Shown one piece after another: positions 34,563-44,237 of a stretch of 64,000 bases of DNA; the first letter of the stretch is position 1; each line of letters opens with the position of its first letter. This stretch comes from Algoriphagus sp. (lineage in GTDB: Bacteria > Bacteroidota > Bacteroidia > Cytophagales > Cyclobacteriaceae), in contig NZ_JAUXYL010000024.1 in assembly GCF_030694375.1 (NCBI RefSeq), forward strand, positions 38,400 to 102,399, in the 5' to 3' direction. Below the pieces are notes generated by a model. The model ran no database searches and was not told the DNA's origin. It was given only the letters and a program-made list of their open reading frames with translations. Position numbers and translations under genes: made by a program.

Positions 34563-35537
34563 ATGATGAAGACAAACATGACCATGCCCACCAATCCCAA
34601 TACCCAAAAAGCCATCCCCGGAAATCCAAGTACCGCTGTGGTGAAGGAGGTGAAATTAAGAGAACATGCCACGTCTGATTCGCTCCGGGTACTCAGTTTG
34701 GAACAATGGGAGTTTTGGAGAAATAACGGTTACGTGGTAATTAAAAATGCGGTTTCGAAAGAACAAGCAGCGCAAACTGTAGCATTTCTTTGGGAATTTG
34801 AGGAGAAAGATCCTGAAGACAAAAGCACTTGGTACACTGCTCCCCGTGCCGAAATGCAGATGAAAGAATTGGTTGGTACAGGAATGGTGGAAGTCTATAA
34901 TCATCAGCGGCTTTGGGACAATCGCCAAAGCAAGCGAGTCTACGATGCTTTTGTGGATATCTGGGGAACTGAAAAATTGTGGGTATCCATTGATCGGGCG
35001 AATCTCAATTTCCCAATTCGCCCCGGATTCGAATACAAAGGATTTATTCACTGGGATTATGATCCGGATACCAAACCTCAAAATGTACAGGGAGTCCTCG
35101 CACTAGCCGATCAGACAGATGAAAATATGGGGGGCTTTCAATGCATTCCGTGGCTATTTCGGAATTATGATGAATGGAAGCTAACACAACCCGCAGACAG
35201 AAATCGATATCAACCGGACATCACGGGCTTAGAAGATAAACTGGTAAAGGTCAAAATGGAAGCTGGCGATCTTCTGATTTTTAATAGTTCGCTCCCCCAT
35301 GGAATTCGGCCCAATCGCTCTGAGGATAAAGTGCGAATAGCTCAATATGTAGCTATGGTACCTGCTCAGGAACATGATCAAGCTATTGTGGAATGGCGTA
35401 TCAATTCATGGAAAAACAGAGTTGCTCCTGAAGGCTACGCTTTCCCCGGAGATCCCAGAAACTGGGAGCAAACTCGCTACCCAAAAGCGGATTTGACTGA
35501 ATTGGGGGAAAAGCTATTGGGCCTGAAAAAATGGTGA
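34563..35537 (+). CDS. Phytanoyl-CoA dioxygenase-family (Fe(II)/2-oxoglutarate) protein
   Basis: 324 residues with the double-stranded beta-helix iron triad: H163-x-D165 in FIHWDYDPD and distal H246 in LPHGIRPNR, where the nearby Arg would bind 2-oxoglutarate. The PhyH signature around WRNNGYVVIKNAVSKEQ lies near residue 55. A small-molecule hydroxylase is expected, acting in the cytoplasm; the substrate is unknown. The ATG at 34563 is followed directly by a second ATG. It is a single gene, 176 bp before a sensor kinase gene. Confidence 0.84.
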   Translation: MMKTNMTMPTNPNTQKAIPGNPSTAVVKEVKLREHATSDSLRVLSLEQWEFWRNNGYVVIKNAVSKEQAAQTVAFLWEFEEKDPEDKSTWYTAPRAEMQMKELVGTGMVEVYNHQRLWDNRQSKRVYDAFVDIWGTEKLWVSIDRANLNFPIRPGFEYKGFIHWDYDPDTKPQNVQGVLALADQTDENMGGFQCIPWLFRNYDEWKLTQPADRNRYQPDITGLEDKLVKVKMEAGDLLIFNSSLPHGIRPNRSEDKVRIAQYVAMVPAQEHDQAIVEWRINSWKNRVAPEGYAFPGDPRNWEQTRYPKADLTELGEKLLGLKKW

Positions 35538-35713
35538 AAAAGTGGTAAAACGAAAACCATGATTGTAAGGTGAACATTTGGAAATCCAGTTAGTCACTTT
35601 TATCCCAAGATCAAAAGCATTTTTTTGCATTCATTTAAATAGCTATCTTTTTCCAGATTTTTGAAAAGGCTCTAAAAAACTCCTTTTCACTGGATTTTAT
35701 TTTGAAAAACAGA

Positions 35714-38700
35714 ATGAAACATACCCTGTCCCTACTGGGACTTGCTTTTTTGCTTCTATCCTGCTCCAAGGAAGGAAAACTTGACGGCACTCAAGCTCAG
35801 CTTCCCTTTTCGCCTCCAGAAATAATCGAAATTTCTTCACTGCCGGATTCTGTCAAACCAGAATCGCTTAGTTTGACCACTTTTCCGGCACCTCGTGTAA
35901 TTCAAGTCCCTCAACGAGATGGAGGCACCTATTCTTTTGAAGATGAAAGTGGGGAAATCCAAACTTTTCCGCTACTGGCTCCGATTAGACAAGATTTACT
36001 GGTTTTGAGGAATGATATCGGCGAAATCATAAAAAATCCCAGTGGAACACCTTATATCCTCGGTGAAGGAGGAGTTTCCCAATTCAGATCATTTTCTACA
36101 GACGATGGACTAGCGTTGGATGCTATAAATACGGCAATTTTAGACAGTAGAGGCCATCTTTGGTTTGGCACAAATGGTAATGGAATCAGCCGATATGACG
36201 GTAGCAATTTTACCAACTACAGTACTTCCCAAGGATTAGTTGACAACACTGTCCGAATTATGATGGAGGATAGTAAAGGAAATATTTGGATCGGGACTAT
36301 TGCGGGAATCAGTCGTTTTGATGGATTTTCATTTACAAACTATTCCACCAGCGACGGCCTGGCCAATGATGTAGTTTTCGGAATCGAAGAAGATAATGCC
36401 GGAAATCTTTGGTTTGGAACGGGAGGAGCCGGTGTCAGCCGATTTGACGGCAAGACCTTTACTAATTTCACTACCGAACAAGGACTGGCGGATAATGTTG
36501 TGATCGCTGTGATCAAAGATTCAAAGGGTAACCTTTACTTTGGAACCAATGGAGGAGGTATGAGTCGGTATGACGGAAAGACTTTTACTAACTACACAGA
36601 ATCGGATGGCTTAGCGGGAAACCGCGTCAGAAGTTTTGCTTTAGGCTCTGACGAATCACTTTGGATAGGGACTATTGGAGGTGGTGTCAGTCGATATGAC
36701 GGAAAAAACTTTCAAAACTATTCCACCAAAGACGGACTTGCTGATAATATAGTTCGAGCCATTTCAAAAGATTCCAATGGAAATATTTGGTTTGGAACAG
36801 GAAACGGGACCAGTAGATTTGACGGAAAGAGGTTTACTACCTATACGCGGGAACAAGGTATGCCCGCCAATAGCATCTTGGCAATTGCCAGCGACAAATC
36901 AGGAAAACTATGGTTTGGAACAGATGGAGGTGGCATCACCAGATTTGATGGCAGCGCATTTACCAGCTTTACCGTAAATCAGGGTTTGGGTGCCAATATC
37001 GTCATGAGTACGCTGGAGGATCGCAATGGTAATTTGTGGTTTGGCACAAACGGAGGTGGAGTCAGTGTTTTTGATGGGAAAGGATTTACTACCTATTCGA
37101 TATCTCAAGGACTAGGAGGAGATTTTATTTATTCCATGATCGAGGATCAAAACGGGGACATTTGGCTGGGAACTGCAGGAAGAGGGCTTTCCAAATATGA
37201 CGGAAAAACTTTCACAACTTACACCACATCTCAAGGTCTTCCCTCAAATGAGATCTTTTCTATTGCAAGAGACAATAATGGCATTCTCTGGCTCGGAACT
37301 GAAAACGGAATTAGCAAATTCGACGGCACTAGTTTCACCAACTTCGGACCGGAACAAGGACTGGCAGGCTACTCCGTAAACAAGATTTTGCCTGAAAAAA
37401 ATGGCGGTATTTGGGTAGCCACTTTTGATGGTGGATTGAGCTTTTTTGATGGACAAAAATTCAGCAATCTTACTAAAGAACAAGGTCTGGCTGATAATAA
37501 AGTAATTAGCCTGACAAAAGACAAGGAAGAAAACCTATGGATTGGTACCGGAAATGGATTGAACGTCCTGCCGGATTCACTTCGCATCTCAATAATAGAA
37601 AATCAAATACTTGAGCAAAATCCTTTTTTTACTTTTAAAACAGAAAATGGGCTTCCTGACAATGTGATTTCGCAAATAGTGTTAATGACCAATGGAAAAA
37701 TGGCAGTTGGAACCAACCTTGGTATCGCCATATTTAATACTCCCTATTCGGTTATTTCTGATTTTTCTTTGGAAAATCTGGAAATATTCAATTCCAGTAC
37801 AGGATATCCTGCCAAAGACCTCACCGATGGTCAAAATGGAATGTACCAAGATAAGAATGGAATCCTTTGGGTAGGAACAGGGTCTAATAAAACTGCTCTG
37901 GTTCGATTTGATTACGATGCGTTGCCTAGAAATAAAGAGAAACCGGAAATCTTCATCAAACAGCTTCGGATCAATGAAGAGGAAATCTCTTGGGAATCCC
38001 TTCAAACTGAAGCAAACAGCATTCACCGGAAATCTTCTGAGCAAAGTGTATTCGGGCAAGAACTGACTTCTCAAGAGCGTGATCCCATTCGTGAACGCTT
38101 CAAAGGGCTACAATTTGATGAAACCAGCCCATTTTATCCAATTCCTCAAGGCCTAGTTTTACCATACAAGCACAATCACATCAACATAGACTTTGGCTCC
38201 AATGAACTTGCAAAGCCCTTTTTGGTGGAGTATCAATACATTTTGGAAGGATACGACGAAGAATGGAGTCCCGTACTGAAAAAGACAAGTGCCACATTTG
38301 GTAATATTCATGAAGGAGAATACACGTTCTTAGTCAGAGCTAGATTTACGGGATCGACCGAAGGAACTGCTGGAGACTGGACGGAGCCTTTGGCCTATTC
38401 ATTCAAAGTGCTTCCTCCTGTGTATCGCACTTGGTGGGCATATCTCACTTACACCTTGATTTTCCTTTCTTTTGCTTATCCGATTCACCGCTATCAGCGG
38501 AATAAAGCGATCAAACAAGAACAGGAAAAGGCCCGGGAACGTGAACTCGAACAAGCCCGGGAAATCGAAAAAGCCTACACCAAGCTGGAATCGGCCCACG
38601 AAAACCTAAAATCCACCCAGGCCCAACTGATCCAGCAGGAAAAACTCGCTTCGCTTGGACAGCTGACCGCAGGTATTGCCCACGAGATCAAAAACCCACT

Positions 38701-39397
38701 CAACTTTGTCAATAATTTCTCAGGACTGAGCTTGGAATTTCTGGAAGAAGTGGAGGAAGAATTAGACAAACTGGAGGAAAGTGAGCCTTTGGAAAATGCG
38801 AGAGATCTCCTTGGCGATATCAAAATCAACCTGACTAAAATCAAGCACCATGGTGGCCGGGCTGATGGCATAGTCAAATCCATGCTCATGCACTCACGTG
38901 GTGGCAGCGGTTCCATGGAGCCTTCCGATGTCAATGAGGTCATCAAAGAGTACGTCAACCTTTCCTTTCACGGGATGCGAGCAAATAAAAATCCAATCAA
39001 CGTGGAGCTATCACTTGATTTGGACGAAAGCCTCCCCAAAATCCCACTGAACACAGAGGATTTCAGCAGGGTAATCCTCAATCTGACAAAAAATGCCTTC
39101 GATGCCATGCGGGAAAAAATCGCCAAAGCAGGACCTGATTACAAAGCAAAATTGGAAGTCCGCTCCAAAAACCTCGGAGATAAAATCCTGATCGAAGTAG
39201 AAGACAATGGACCTGGCGTACCGGATGATATTAAGGACAAGTTGCTCATGCCGTTTTTTACCACAAAAAAAGGCACGGAGGGAACAGGGCTCGGGCTTTC
39301 TATCACCCATGACATCATCAAGGCACACAATGGCATGCTAGACATCACTACCCAAGTAGGCGAATGGACCAAGTTCATTATCATTTTACCTAATTAA
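35714..39397 (+). CDS. Lipobox-bearing two-component-propeller sensor histidine kinase (kinase 1)
   Basis: 1227 residues from the ATG at 35714. Signal peptide with lipobox LLLSC; fourteen propeller repeats at about 124-733 (pattern DGL..N.V..I..D..GN.WFGT.GG..SR.DG), enough for two seven-bladed propellers; a Y_Y_Y domain at about 800-900; one transmembrane helix near 905-925; a coiled coil; the DHp phospho-acceptor H990 in [13 protein letters not shown]; and HATPase boxes NLTKNAFDAM, DNGPGVP, FFTTK and GTGLGLS. Unlike classic HTCS proteins it has no receiver or AraC output domain. It likely senses an envelope ligand and phosphorylates a receiver encoded separately. It is not in an operon; the kor genes downstream are convergent. 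Confidence 0.92.
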   Translation: MKHTLSLLGLAFLLLSCSKEGKLDGTQAQLPFSPPEIIEISSLPDSVKPESLSLTTFPAPRVIQVPQRDGGTYSFEDESGEIQTFPLLAPIRQDLLVLRNDIGEIIKNPSGTPYILGEGGVSQFRSFSTDDGLALDAINTAILDSRGHLWFGTNGNGISRYDGSNFTNYSTSQGLVDNTVRIMMEDSKGNIWIGTIAGISRFDGFSFTNYSTSDGLANDVVFGIEEDNAGNLWFGTGGAGVSRFDGKTFTNFTTEQGLADNVVIAVIKDSKGNLYFGTNGGGMSRYDGKTFTNYTESDGLAGNRVRSFALGSDESLWIGTIGGGVSRYDGKNFQNYSTKDGLADNIVRAISKDSNGNIWFGTGNGTSRFDGKRFTTYTREQGMPANSILAIASDKSGKLWFGTDGGGITRFDGSAFTSFTVNQGLGANIVMSTLEDRNGNLWFGTNGGGVSVFDGKGFTTYSISQGLGGDFIYSMIEDQNGDIWLGTAGRGLSKYDGKTFTTYTTSQGLPSNEIFSIARDNNGILWLGTENGISKFDGTSFTNFGPEQGLAGYSVNKILPEKNGGIWVATFDGGLSFFDGQKFSNLTKEQGLADNKVISLTKDKEENLWIGTGNGLNVLPDSLRISIIENQILEQNPFFTFKTENGLPDNVISQIVLMTNGKMAVGTNLGIAIFNTPYSVISDFSLENLEIFNSSTGYPAKDLTDGQNGMYQDKNGILWVGTGSNKTALVRFDYDALPRNKEKPEIFIKQLRINEEEISWESLQTEANSIHRKSSEQSVFGQELTSQERDPIRERFKGLQFDETSPFYPIPQGLVLPYKHNHINIDFGSNELAKPFLVEYQYILEGYDEEWSPVLKKTSATFGNIHEGEYTFLVRARFTGSTEGTAGDWTEPLAYSFKVLPPVYRTWWAYLTYTLIFLSFAYPIHRYQRNKAIKQEQEKARERELEQAREIEKAYTKLESAHENLKSTQAQLIQQEKLASLGQLTAGIAHEIKNPLNFVNNFSGLSLEFLEEVEEELDKLEESEPLENARDLLGDIKINLTKIKHHGGRADGIVKSMLMHSRGGSGSMEPSDVNEVIKEYVNLSFHGMRANKNPINVELSLDLDESLPKIPLNTEDFSRVILNLTKNAFDAMREKIAKAGPDYKAKLEVRSKNLGDKILIEVEDNGPGVPDDIKDKLLMPFFTTKKGTEGTGLGLSITHDIIKAHNGMLDITTQVGEWTKFIIILPN
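36083..37914 (+). repeat. Coding tandem repeat: fourteen propeller units of about 126 bp
   Basis: Units of 41-42 codons in phase, each with the FTNY-x(2)-xQGL ... NLWFGTNGGG pattern. Twelve are regular and the last two degenerate. The nucleotide identity of the GGxGGxGTCAG(T/C)CG(A/G)T(A/T)TGA segments between units suggests homogenisation. Confidence 0.8.
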
Positions 39398-39537
39398 TCA
39401 TTTAATTTTTCTCCCAAGAAACCTGTGAGAACTGCGTGAAAAACCCTTCACTTAGATAATTCCAAAAAATTCAGCAGCTTCCGCTCAATTATTCAGGCTA
39501 AGAATATTAAATCCCCCTTTCAAAGCTCGCTAGTGGC

Positions 39538-39574
39538 AATTACCTCCCGACCAGACTCCGGAGCGGAGGTAATT
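39538..39574. repeat. Inverted repeat at the end of the kor operon
   Basis: AATTACCTCC (39538-39547) and GGAGGTAATT (39565-39574) with a 17-nt loop containing CTCCGGAG. The right arm overlaps the korB stop codon. There is no T run on either strand, so it is either an atypical terminator or a dispersed hairpin. Confidence 0.4.
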
Positions 39575-40625
39575 ACCTAAACCCCTCATTGATATGCTGA
39601 AGTTCTTCTGTTCCGGGGCATAAATCGGATTCCTTAAGCCGGTTGAGCGGACTGTCCGTGATATTCAATGTCCGAGACAAATCCTTCCAATCTGTATTTA
39701 CATACAATAATCCGGTCAAAATCTCCTCTTTTACCTTGGCATTTTGAAGGGCATTGACTACTGAAATCCGATCCTCCGGATCCCAATCCATACTCAGCTT
39801 GTTCAGGTGGATTTTTGACCCATCGTGCAATCCCACCTCTGCGGATGCCCCTTCTGCATAGTTTACCCGAATTTCTTTTTTAACCGGGACAAAATCCAAG
39901 GCTGAAGTGGCCTCAATATGTTCCCTTACATAGTCATAGGATTTGGTTGATCCCGGATTGTTGTTGAAGGTGACACAGGGCGAAATCACGTTGATAAATG
40001 CAAACCCGGGGTGCTGAATGGCTGCTTTTAACAGCGGAATTAGTTGCTGCTTGTCGCCACTGAAGCTTTGGGCTACAAATGATGCTCCCAACTCGATCGC
40101 CATACTTGCCAGATCTATTGCTTCAAAGGGATTGACTGAACCTGATTTATTTTTAGACCCCCGATCAGCTGTAGCAGAATCCTGTCCTTTAGTCAGGCCA
40201 TAGCATCCATTATTCATTACTACATAGACAATGTTTAGATTTCTTCGGATCACGTGGACAAACTGTCCCATCCCGATCGAAGCCGAATCCCCGTCGCCAG
40301 ACACCCCAAAATAAACCAGCTCTTTATTGGCCATATTGGCCCCAGTAGCCACAGAAGGCATCCTTCCATGCACTGAGTTAAAACCGTGAGAATTTCCCAG
40401 GAAGTAAGTGGGCGTTTTGGAAGAACAACCTATCCCGGAAATTTTCGCAACAAGATGTGGCTCTATCGACAATTCAAAGCAAGCCCTCACAATGGCTGCA
40501 CTGATGCTGTCGTGTCCGCACCCGGCACAGAGTGTGGACAGGGATCCTTCGTACTCTTTCAGCGTGTATCCCAACTTGTTTTTGGGAAGCTTTGGATGAC
40601 TAAACAGTGGCTTTAGATAGCTCAT
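39573..40625 (-). CDS. korB: 2-oxoacid (2-oxoglutarate):ferredoxin oxidoreductase, beta subunit
   Basis: 350 residues with the TPP-binding core: CAGCGHDSISAAI near residue 33, SGDGDSASIGMGQ near 108 and NNGCYGLTKGQ near 138. With KorA it oxidatively decarboxylates 2-oxoglutarate to succinyl-CoA, reducing ferredoxin. The TCA-cycle type is expected in this phylum, though the exact oxoacid is inferred. The start overlaps korA by 26 bp and no later ATG fits the family start. It is the last gene of a three-gene operon. Confidence 0.92.
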   Translation of the reverse strand: MSYLKPLFSHPKLPKNKLGYTLKEYEGSLSTLCAGCGHDSISAAIVRACFELSIEPHLVAKISGIGCSSKTPTYFLGNSHGFNSVHGRMPSVATGANMANKELVYFGVSGDGDSASIGMGQFVHVIRRNLNIVYVVMNNGCYGLTKGQDSATADRGSKNKSGSVNPFEAIDLASMAIELGASFVAQSFSGDKQQLIPLLKAAIQHPGFAFINVISPCVTFNNNPGSTKSYDYVREHIEATSALDFVPVKKEIRVNYAEGASAEVGLHDGSKIHLNKLSMDWDPEDRISVVNALQNAKVKEEILTGLLYVNTDWKDLSRTLNITDSPLNRLKESDLCPGTEELQHINEGFR

Positions 40626-42435
40626 GGTTGGGATTGCTTTCAGTGTTTAAATACGATACGATTTGGCTTTTGATGGCATCCGCAGTAATCGGCATGCCAT
40701 CGTAATTGAGTATAGGGACCAGTTTTTGGGGATGGCAATTCAGCTCCATGACTATCATTTTGCGCATCTGGGCATCCCTGTTTTGCTCGATAACAAAAAT
40801 CACACGATGACTTTCAACAAAATCCTCCACTTCTTTTCCAAAAGGGAAAGCCTTAAGCCGCAGGGAGTCTACCTGAATCCCCTCTTCCGACAAAATATCT
40901 CTGGCCTCCTCCGAAGAAAAAGTTGAGGTCCCAAAATAAAGAATCCCCAAACTGCTAGAAGTATCGGAATGCTGAATTAGCGCGTTAGGAACCAAGGTCT
41001 TAGCCGTGTTCCACTTCAGTGTTAACCTATCCATATTGCGTTTATAAGCTGCCCCGTCTTCGGTGTAGGCCGCATATTCGTCCTTGGAGGTTCCTCTTGT
41101 AAAAAATGCACCTTTGGTGGGGTGCGTGCCGGGATAGGTTCGGTAAGGGATTCCATCTCCATCTGAATCCAGATACCTTCCATACTTCCCGATATTCTCC
41201 AAATCCTCCGTCGTTAATACTTTTCCACGCTGGTATTTTCGCTCTTTTTCCCATTCAAAGGGATCACTGACATGATCGTTCATGCCCAAATCCAGATCTG
41301 TCATCACGAAAACCGGAGTTTGGAGCTGCTCGGCCAAATCAAAAGCCTCCGCCGTCAATTCAAAGCATTCTTTGGGACTGGCAGGGAAAAGCAGGATGTG
41401 CTTGGTGTCCCCGTGAGAGGCATAGCCCGCTGCAAGAAGATCGGATTGTTGCGTTCGGGTGGGCATACCAGTACTAGGACCTGCCCGCTGCACATCAATC
41501 AGTACAGCCGGAACTTCCGCAAAATACCCCAGCCCAAGAAACTCACTCATCAGGGAAACTCCGGGGCCGGAAGTAGCCGTAAAGGCCCGCGCTCCATTCC
41601 AATTGGCGCCAATCACCATACCCATAGCCGCCAATTCATCCTCCGCCTGAATGAAGGCATACTTGTTTTTGCCGTCCTCATCCCGGCGGTATTTTTCACA
41701 GAAACTTTCAAATGCCTCCGCAACTGAGGTGGATGGGGTAATCGGGTACCAGGCCATCAGGGTAGCCCCACCATACACCGCTCCCAATCCGCAGGCCGTG
41801 TTTCCGTCTACCAAAATCTTATTTTCCAGCAAATTCCTTTTTTCCAACCTGAAGGAAAGCGGGAAGTCATAGTTCTTTTCGACGAATTCCATTCCCAGAG
41901 TTAAGGCCTGAAAATTAGCTTCAATCAATGCTTTTTTCCCTTCAAACTGCTCCGAAATCAATTCCCGAATGGTTTGCTGATCCATATCCAAAAGTCTAAC
42001 CAAGGCCCCTACATAAATGATGTTTTTGAGCAGTTGCCTTTTTCGGGGATCCTCGAAGGCCTTGGTGGCCATTTCCATCATGGGAATCCCCAAATAATGA
42101 ATGTCCGCCCGCTCATAGTCCGGATTCAGTTTTTTGGTGCTGTCATAGATAAAATACCCACCGGGCTTTACACTTTGCACGTCCTTGGCCATGCTTTGAG
42201 GATTGACACTGATCATCAAGTCTATCCCCTCTCTTCGGCCCAGGTATCCTTTTTCACTGACTCTTACCTCATACCAGGTAGGCAATCCTTGGATGTTGGA
42301 AGGAAAAATATTCTTGGGAGTAACCGGGATACCCATCCTAAATATGGTTTTGGCAAAAAGATAATTGGCACTGGCTGATCCGGTACCATTTACATTGGCA
42401 AAACGTACGATAAAATCATTGATGCGGGTTTTCAT
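40600..42435 (-). CDS. korA: 2-oxoacid (2-oxoglutarate):acceptor oxidoreductase, fused gamma-alpha subunit
   Basis: About 611 residues from the ATG at 42435 (MKTRINDFIVRFANVNGTG). An upstream ATG would add 37 codons lying in the preceding gene. The N-terminal gamma-like domain (about 1-190) is followed by the POR alpha domain (GAVYGGATLMAWYPITPST, GPGVSLMSEFLGLGYFAEVP) and a C-terminal transketolase-C-like part. The start overlaps the stop of the upstream flavoprotein gene in ATGA, so translation is coupled. It contains no ferredoxin-like cluster domain; the iron-sulfur clusters are in the upstream gene's C-terminus. Confidence 0.92.
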   Translation of the reverse strand: MKTRINDFIVRFANVNGTGSASANYLFAKTIFRMGIPVTPKNIFPSNIQGLPTWYEVRVSEKGYLGRREGIDLMISVNPQSMAKDVQSVKPGGYFIYDSTKKLNPDYERADIHYLGIPMMEMATKAFEDPRKRQLLKNIIYVGALVRLLDMDQQTIRELISEQFEGKKALIEANFQALTLGMEFVEKNYDFPLSFRLEKRNLLENKILVDGNTACGLGAVYGGATLMAWYPITPSTSVAEAFESFCEKYRRDEDGKNKYAFIQAEDELAAMGMVIGANWNGARAFTATSGPGVSLMSEFLGLGYFAEVPAVLIDVQRAGPSTGMPTRTQQSDLLAAGYASHGDTKHILLFPASPKECFELTAEAFDLAEQLQTPVFVMTDLDLGMNDHVSDPFEWEKERKYQRGKVLTTEDLENIGKYGRYLDSDGDGIPYRTYPGTHPTKGAFFTRGTSKDEYAAYTEDGAAYKRNMDRLTLKWNTAKTLVPNALIQHSDTSSSLGILYFGTSTFSSEEARDILSEEGIQVDSLRLKAFPFGKEVEDFVESHRVIFVIEQNRDAQMRKMIVMELNCHPQKLVPILNYDGMPITADAIKSQIVSYLNTESNPNHELSKATV

Positions 42436-44237
42436 TTTTGGATTGCGGGTAAGGAAGCCGGTATCTGATAGGCTTTGGTGACACTGTAGAAATATTTTTG
42501 CATATCCCAAGCAGATGTCGGGCATCGCTCGGCACAGAGTCCGCAATGCAGGCAGACGTCTTCATCTTTGATCATCACCCGTCCGGTTTTTAAGGTGTCG
42601 GAGACCAGCAGATCCTGAGATTTATTTTCCGCGGGCACCAACAAATTCTGCCGAAGCTCATCCTCCTCCGCGTTTGCAGTGAAGGTGATGCAGGAAGTAG
42701 GACATACATCCATGCAGGCATCACACTCAATGCAGCGATCTTCGGAAAATACAGTCTGCGCATCACAATTGAGACAGCGTTGTGCTTCTTTATAGGCAGT
42801 TTGAATGTCAAAACCCAGTTCGACCTCTTTCTTCCGGTCTTTGAGTGTGATGGATTTTCTCGCCTGGGGTACTATATACCTTTGGTCAGCGGCTATTTGG
42901 CTATCGTAGCTCCATTCATGGATCCCCATTTTTTGACTGACCAGATTTGTAAAGGGAGAGGGCCTGTCCAAAAGGTCTTTTCCCTGACAAAACAAATGGA
43001 TGGAAACTGCCGCCTGATGCCCATGCGCCACGGCAGTGATGACGTTTTCCGGCCCAAAAGCTGCATCTCCTCCAAAAAACACCTTGGGCAGGGTGGACTG
43101 AAAGGTTTTTCGGTCCACCACAGGCATATCCCATTCGTCAAAGTCCAATCCTAAATCCCGCTCGATCCATGGAAAACTGTTTTGCTGTCCAATGGCCACC
43201 AATACCTCATCCGCTTCGATGAGCACCTCTGGTTCATCTGTGGGAATGAGCTCTCTTTTACCTTTTTCATCATAGACGGCTCTCACTTTTTGGAATTTCA
43301 TCCCGATTAGCTTTCCGTCTTTTACTTCAAAGCTCAACGGCACATGATTGTCAAAAATCTGTATGTCCTCGTGCATGGCATCCTCCTTTTCCCAAGGCGA
43401 AGCTTTCATCTCTTTGAAGGGACTCCTGACCACCACTTTGACATCTTTCCCTCCGAGTCTCCTGGCGGTTCTGCAGCAATCCATGGCGGTATTTCCCCCT
43501 CCCAGCACAATGACCTTGGGGGAGATGGATTTGGTGTGTTCAAACGCCACGCTTGCCAACCACTCAATTCCAATATGAATCCCCGCAGCACCATCTTTTC
43601 TTCCCGGCAACTTGGGTAGATCTTTTCCTCTTGGAGCTCCTGTACCTACAAAAACCGCGTCGTACTTCTTAGAAAGCACATCTTTTAGACTACTGACATA
43701 TGTTAAAAATTGGGTGTGAATTCCCATGTCAAGAATATAATCCACTTCCTCATTCAGCACAGTCTCCGGTAGTCTAAATGATGGAATCTGACTCCGCATC
43801 ATCCCACCTCCGGCAATCTGCTCATCGAAGAGGTGGATTTCATAACCCAAAGGAGCCAAATCCCTGGCGACCGTGAGTGAAGCCGGACCCCCGCCGATCA
43901 GGGCGATTTTTTTTCCATTGGAAGCAAAAGGACCTTGGGGCATTAAGCTTTTTACCTCACCTTTTTGATCTGCGGCAACCCGCTTTAATCTACAGATGGC
44001 CACAGGCTCCTTTTCTACGCGTACCCTTCGGCAGGCAGGCTCGCAGGGACGGTCGCATGTTCTACCCAATATCCCGGGGAACACATTGGACTCCCAATTG
44101 ATCATGTAGGCTTCGGTATATTTTTCAGCTGCAATCAGTCGGATGTATTCAGGAACAGGAGTATGCGCCGGACAGGCATATTGGCAATCCACCACTTTGT
44201 GATAATATTCCGGATCCCGGGTATTGGTAGGCTTCAT
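42432..44237 (-). CDS. GltD-like FAD/NAD(P) oxidoreductase with two C-terminal 4Fe-4S clusters
   Basis: 601 residues. The N-terminal dihydropyrimidine-dehydrogenase/GltD-like cluster domain has CQYACPAHTPVPEY and CDRPCEPACRR. A FAD Rossmann fold (IALIGGGPASLTVARDL) and an NAD(P) Rossmann fold (VIVLGGGNTAMDCCRTARR) follow. A 2x4Fe-4S ferredoxin domain ends the protein (CIECDACMDVCPTSC and CLHCGLCAERCPTS). It is the first gene of an operon with korA and korB. The arrangement suggests it takes electrons from, or gives them to, the KorAB active site and links them to NAD(P)H. Alternatively it may be a ferredoxin-dependent glutamate-synthase-like subunit recruited here. Confidence 0.87.
   Translation of the reverse strand: MKPTNTRDPEYYHKVVDCQYACPAHTPVPEYIRLIAAEKYTEAYMINWESNVFPGILGRTCDRPCEPACRRVRVEKEPVAICRLKRVAADQKGEVKSLMPQGPFASNGKKIALIGGGPASLTVARDLAPLGYEIHLFDEQIAGGGMMRSQIPSFRLPETVLNEEVDYILDMGIHTQFLTYVSSLKDVLSKKYDAVFVGTGAPRGKDLPKLPGRKDGAAGIHIGIEWLASVAFEHTKSISPKVIVLGGGNTAMDCCRTARRLGGKDVKVVVRSPFKEMKASPWEKEDAMHEDIQIFDNHVPLSFEVKDGKLIGMKFQKVRAVYDEKGKRELIPTDEPEVLIEADEVLVAIGQQNSFPWIERDLGLDFDEWDMPVVDRKTFQSTLPKVFFGGDAAFGPENVITAVAHGHQAAVSIHLFCQGKDLLDRPSPFTNLVSQKMGIHEWSYDSQIAADQRYIVPQARKSITLKDRKKEVELGFDIQTAYKEAQRCLNCDAQTVFSEDRCIECDACMDVCPTSCITFTANAEEDELRQNLLVPAENKSQDLLVSDTLKTGRVMIKDEDVCLHCGLCAERCPTSAWDMQKYFYSVTKAYQIPASLPAIQK

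Noticed and set aside
36083..37914. Regularly spaced repeats that might suggest a CRISPR array
   Set aside because: The units are in-frame 126-bp propeller blades with no short identical repeats separated by unique spacers.
42436..42546. A 37-codon extension of korA
   Set aside because: It lies wholly inside the preceding flavoprotein gene; the ATG at 42435 overlaps that gene's stop as ATGA and begins the conserved gamma-domain sequence.
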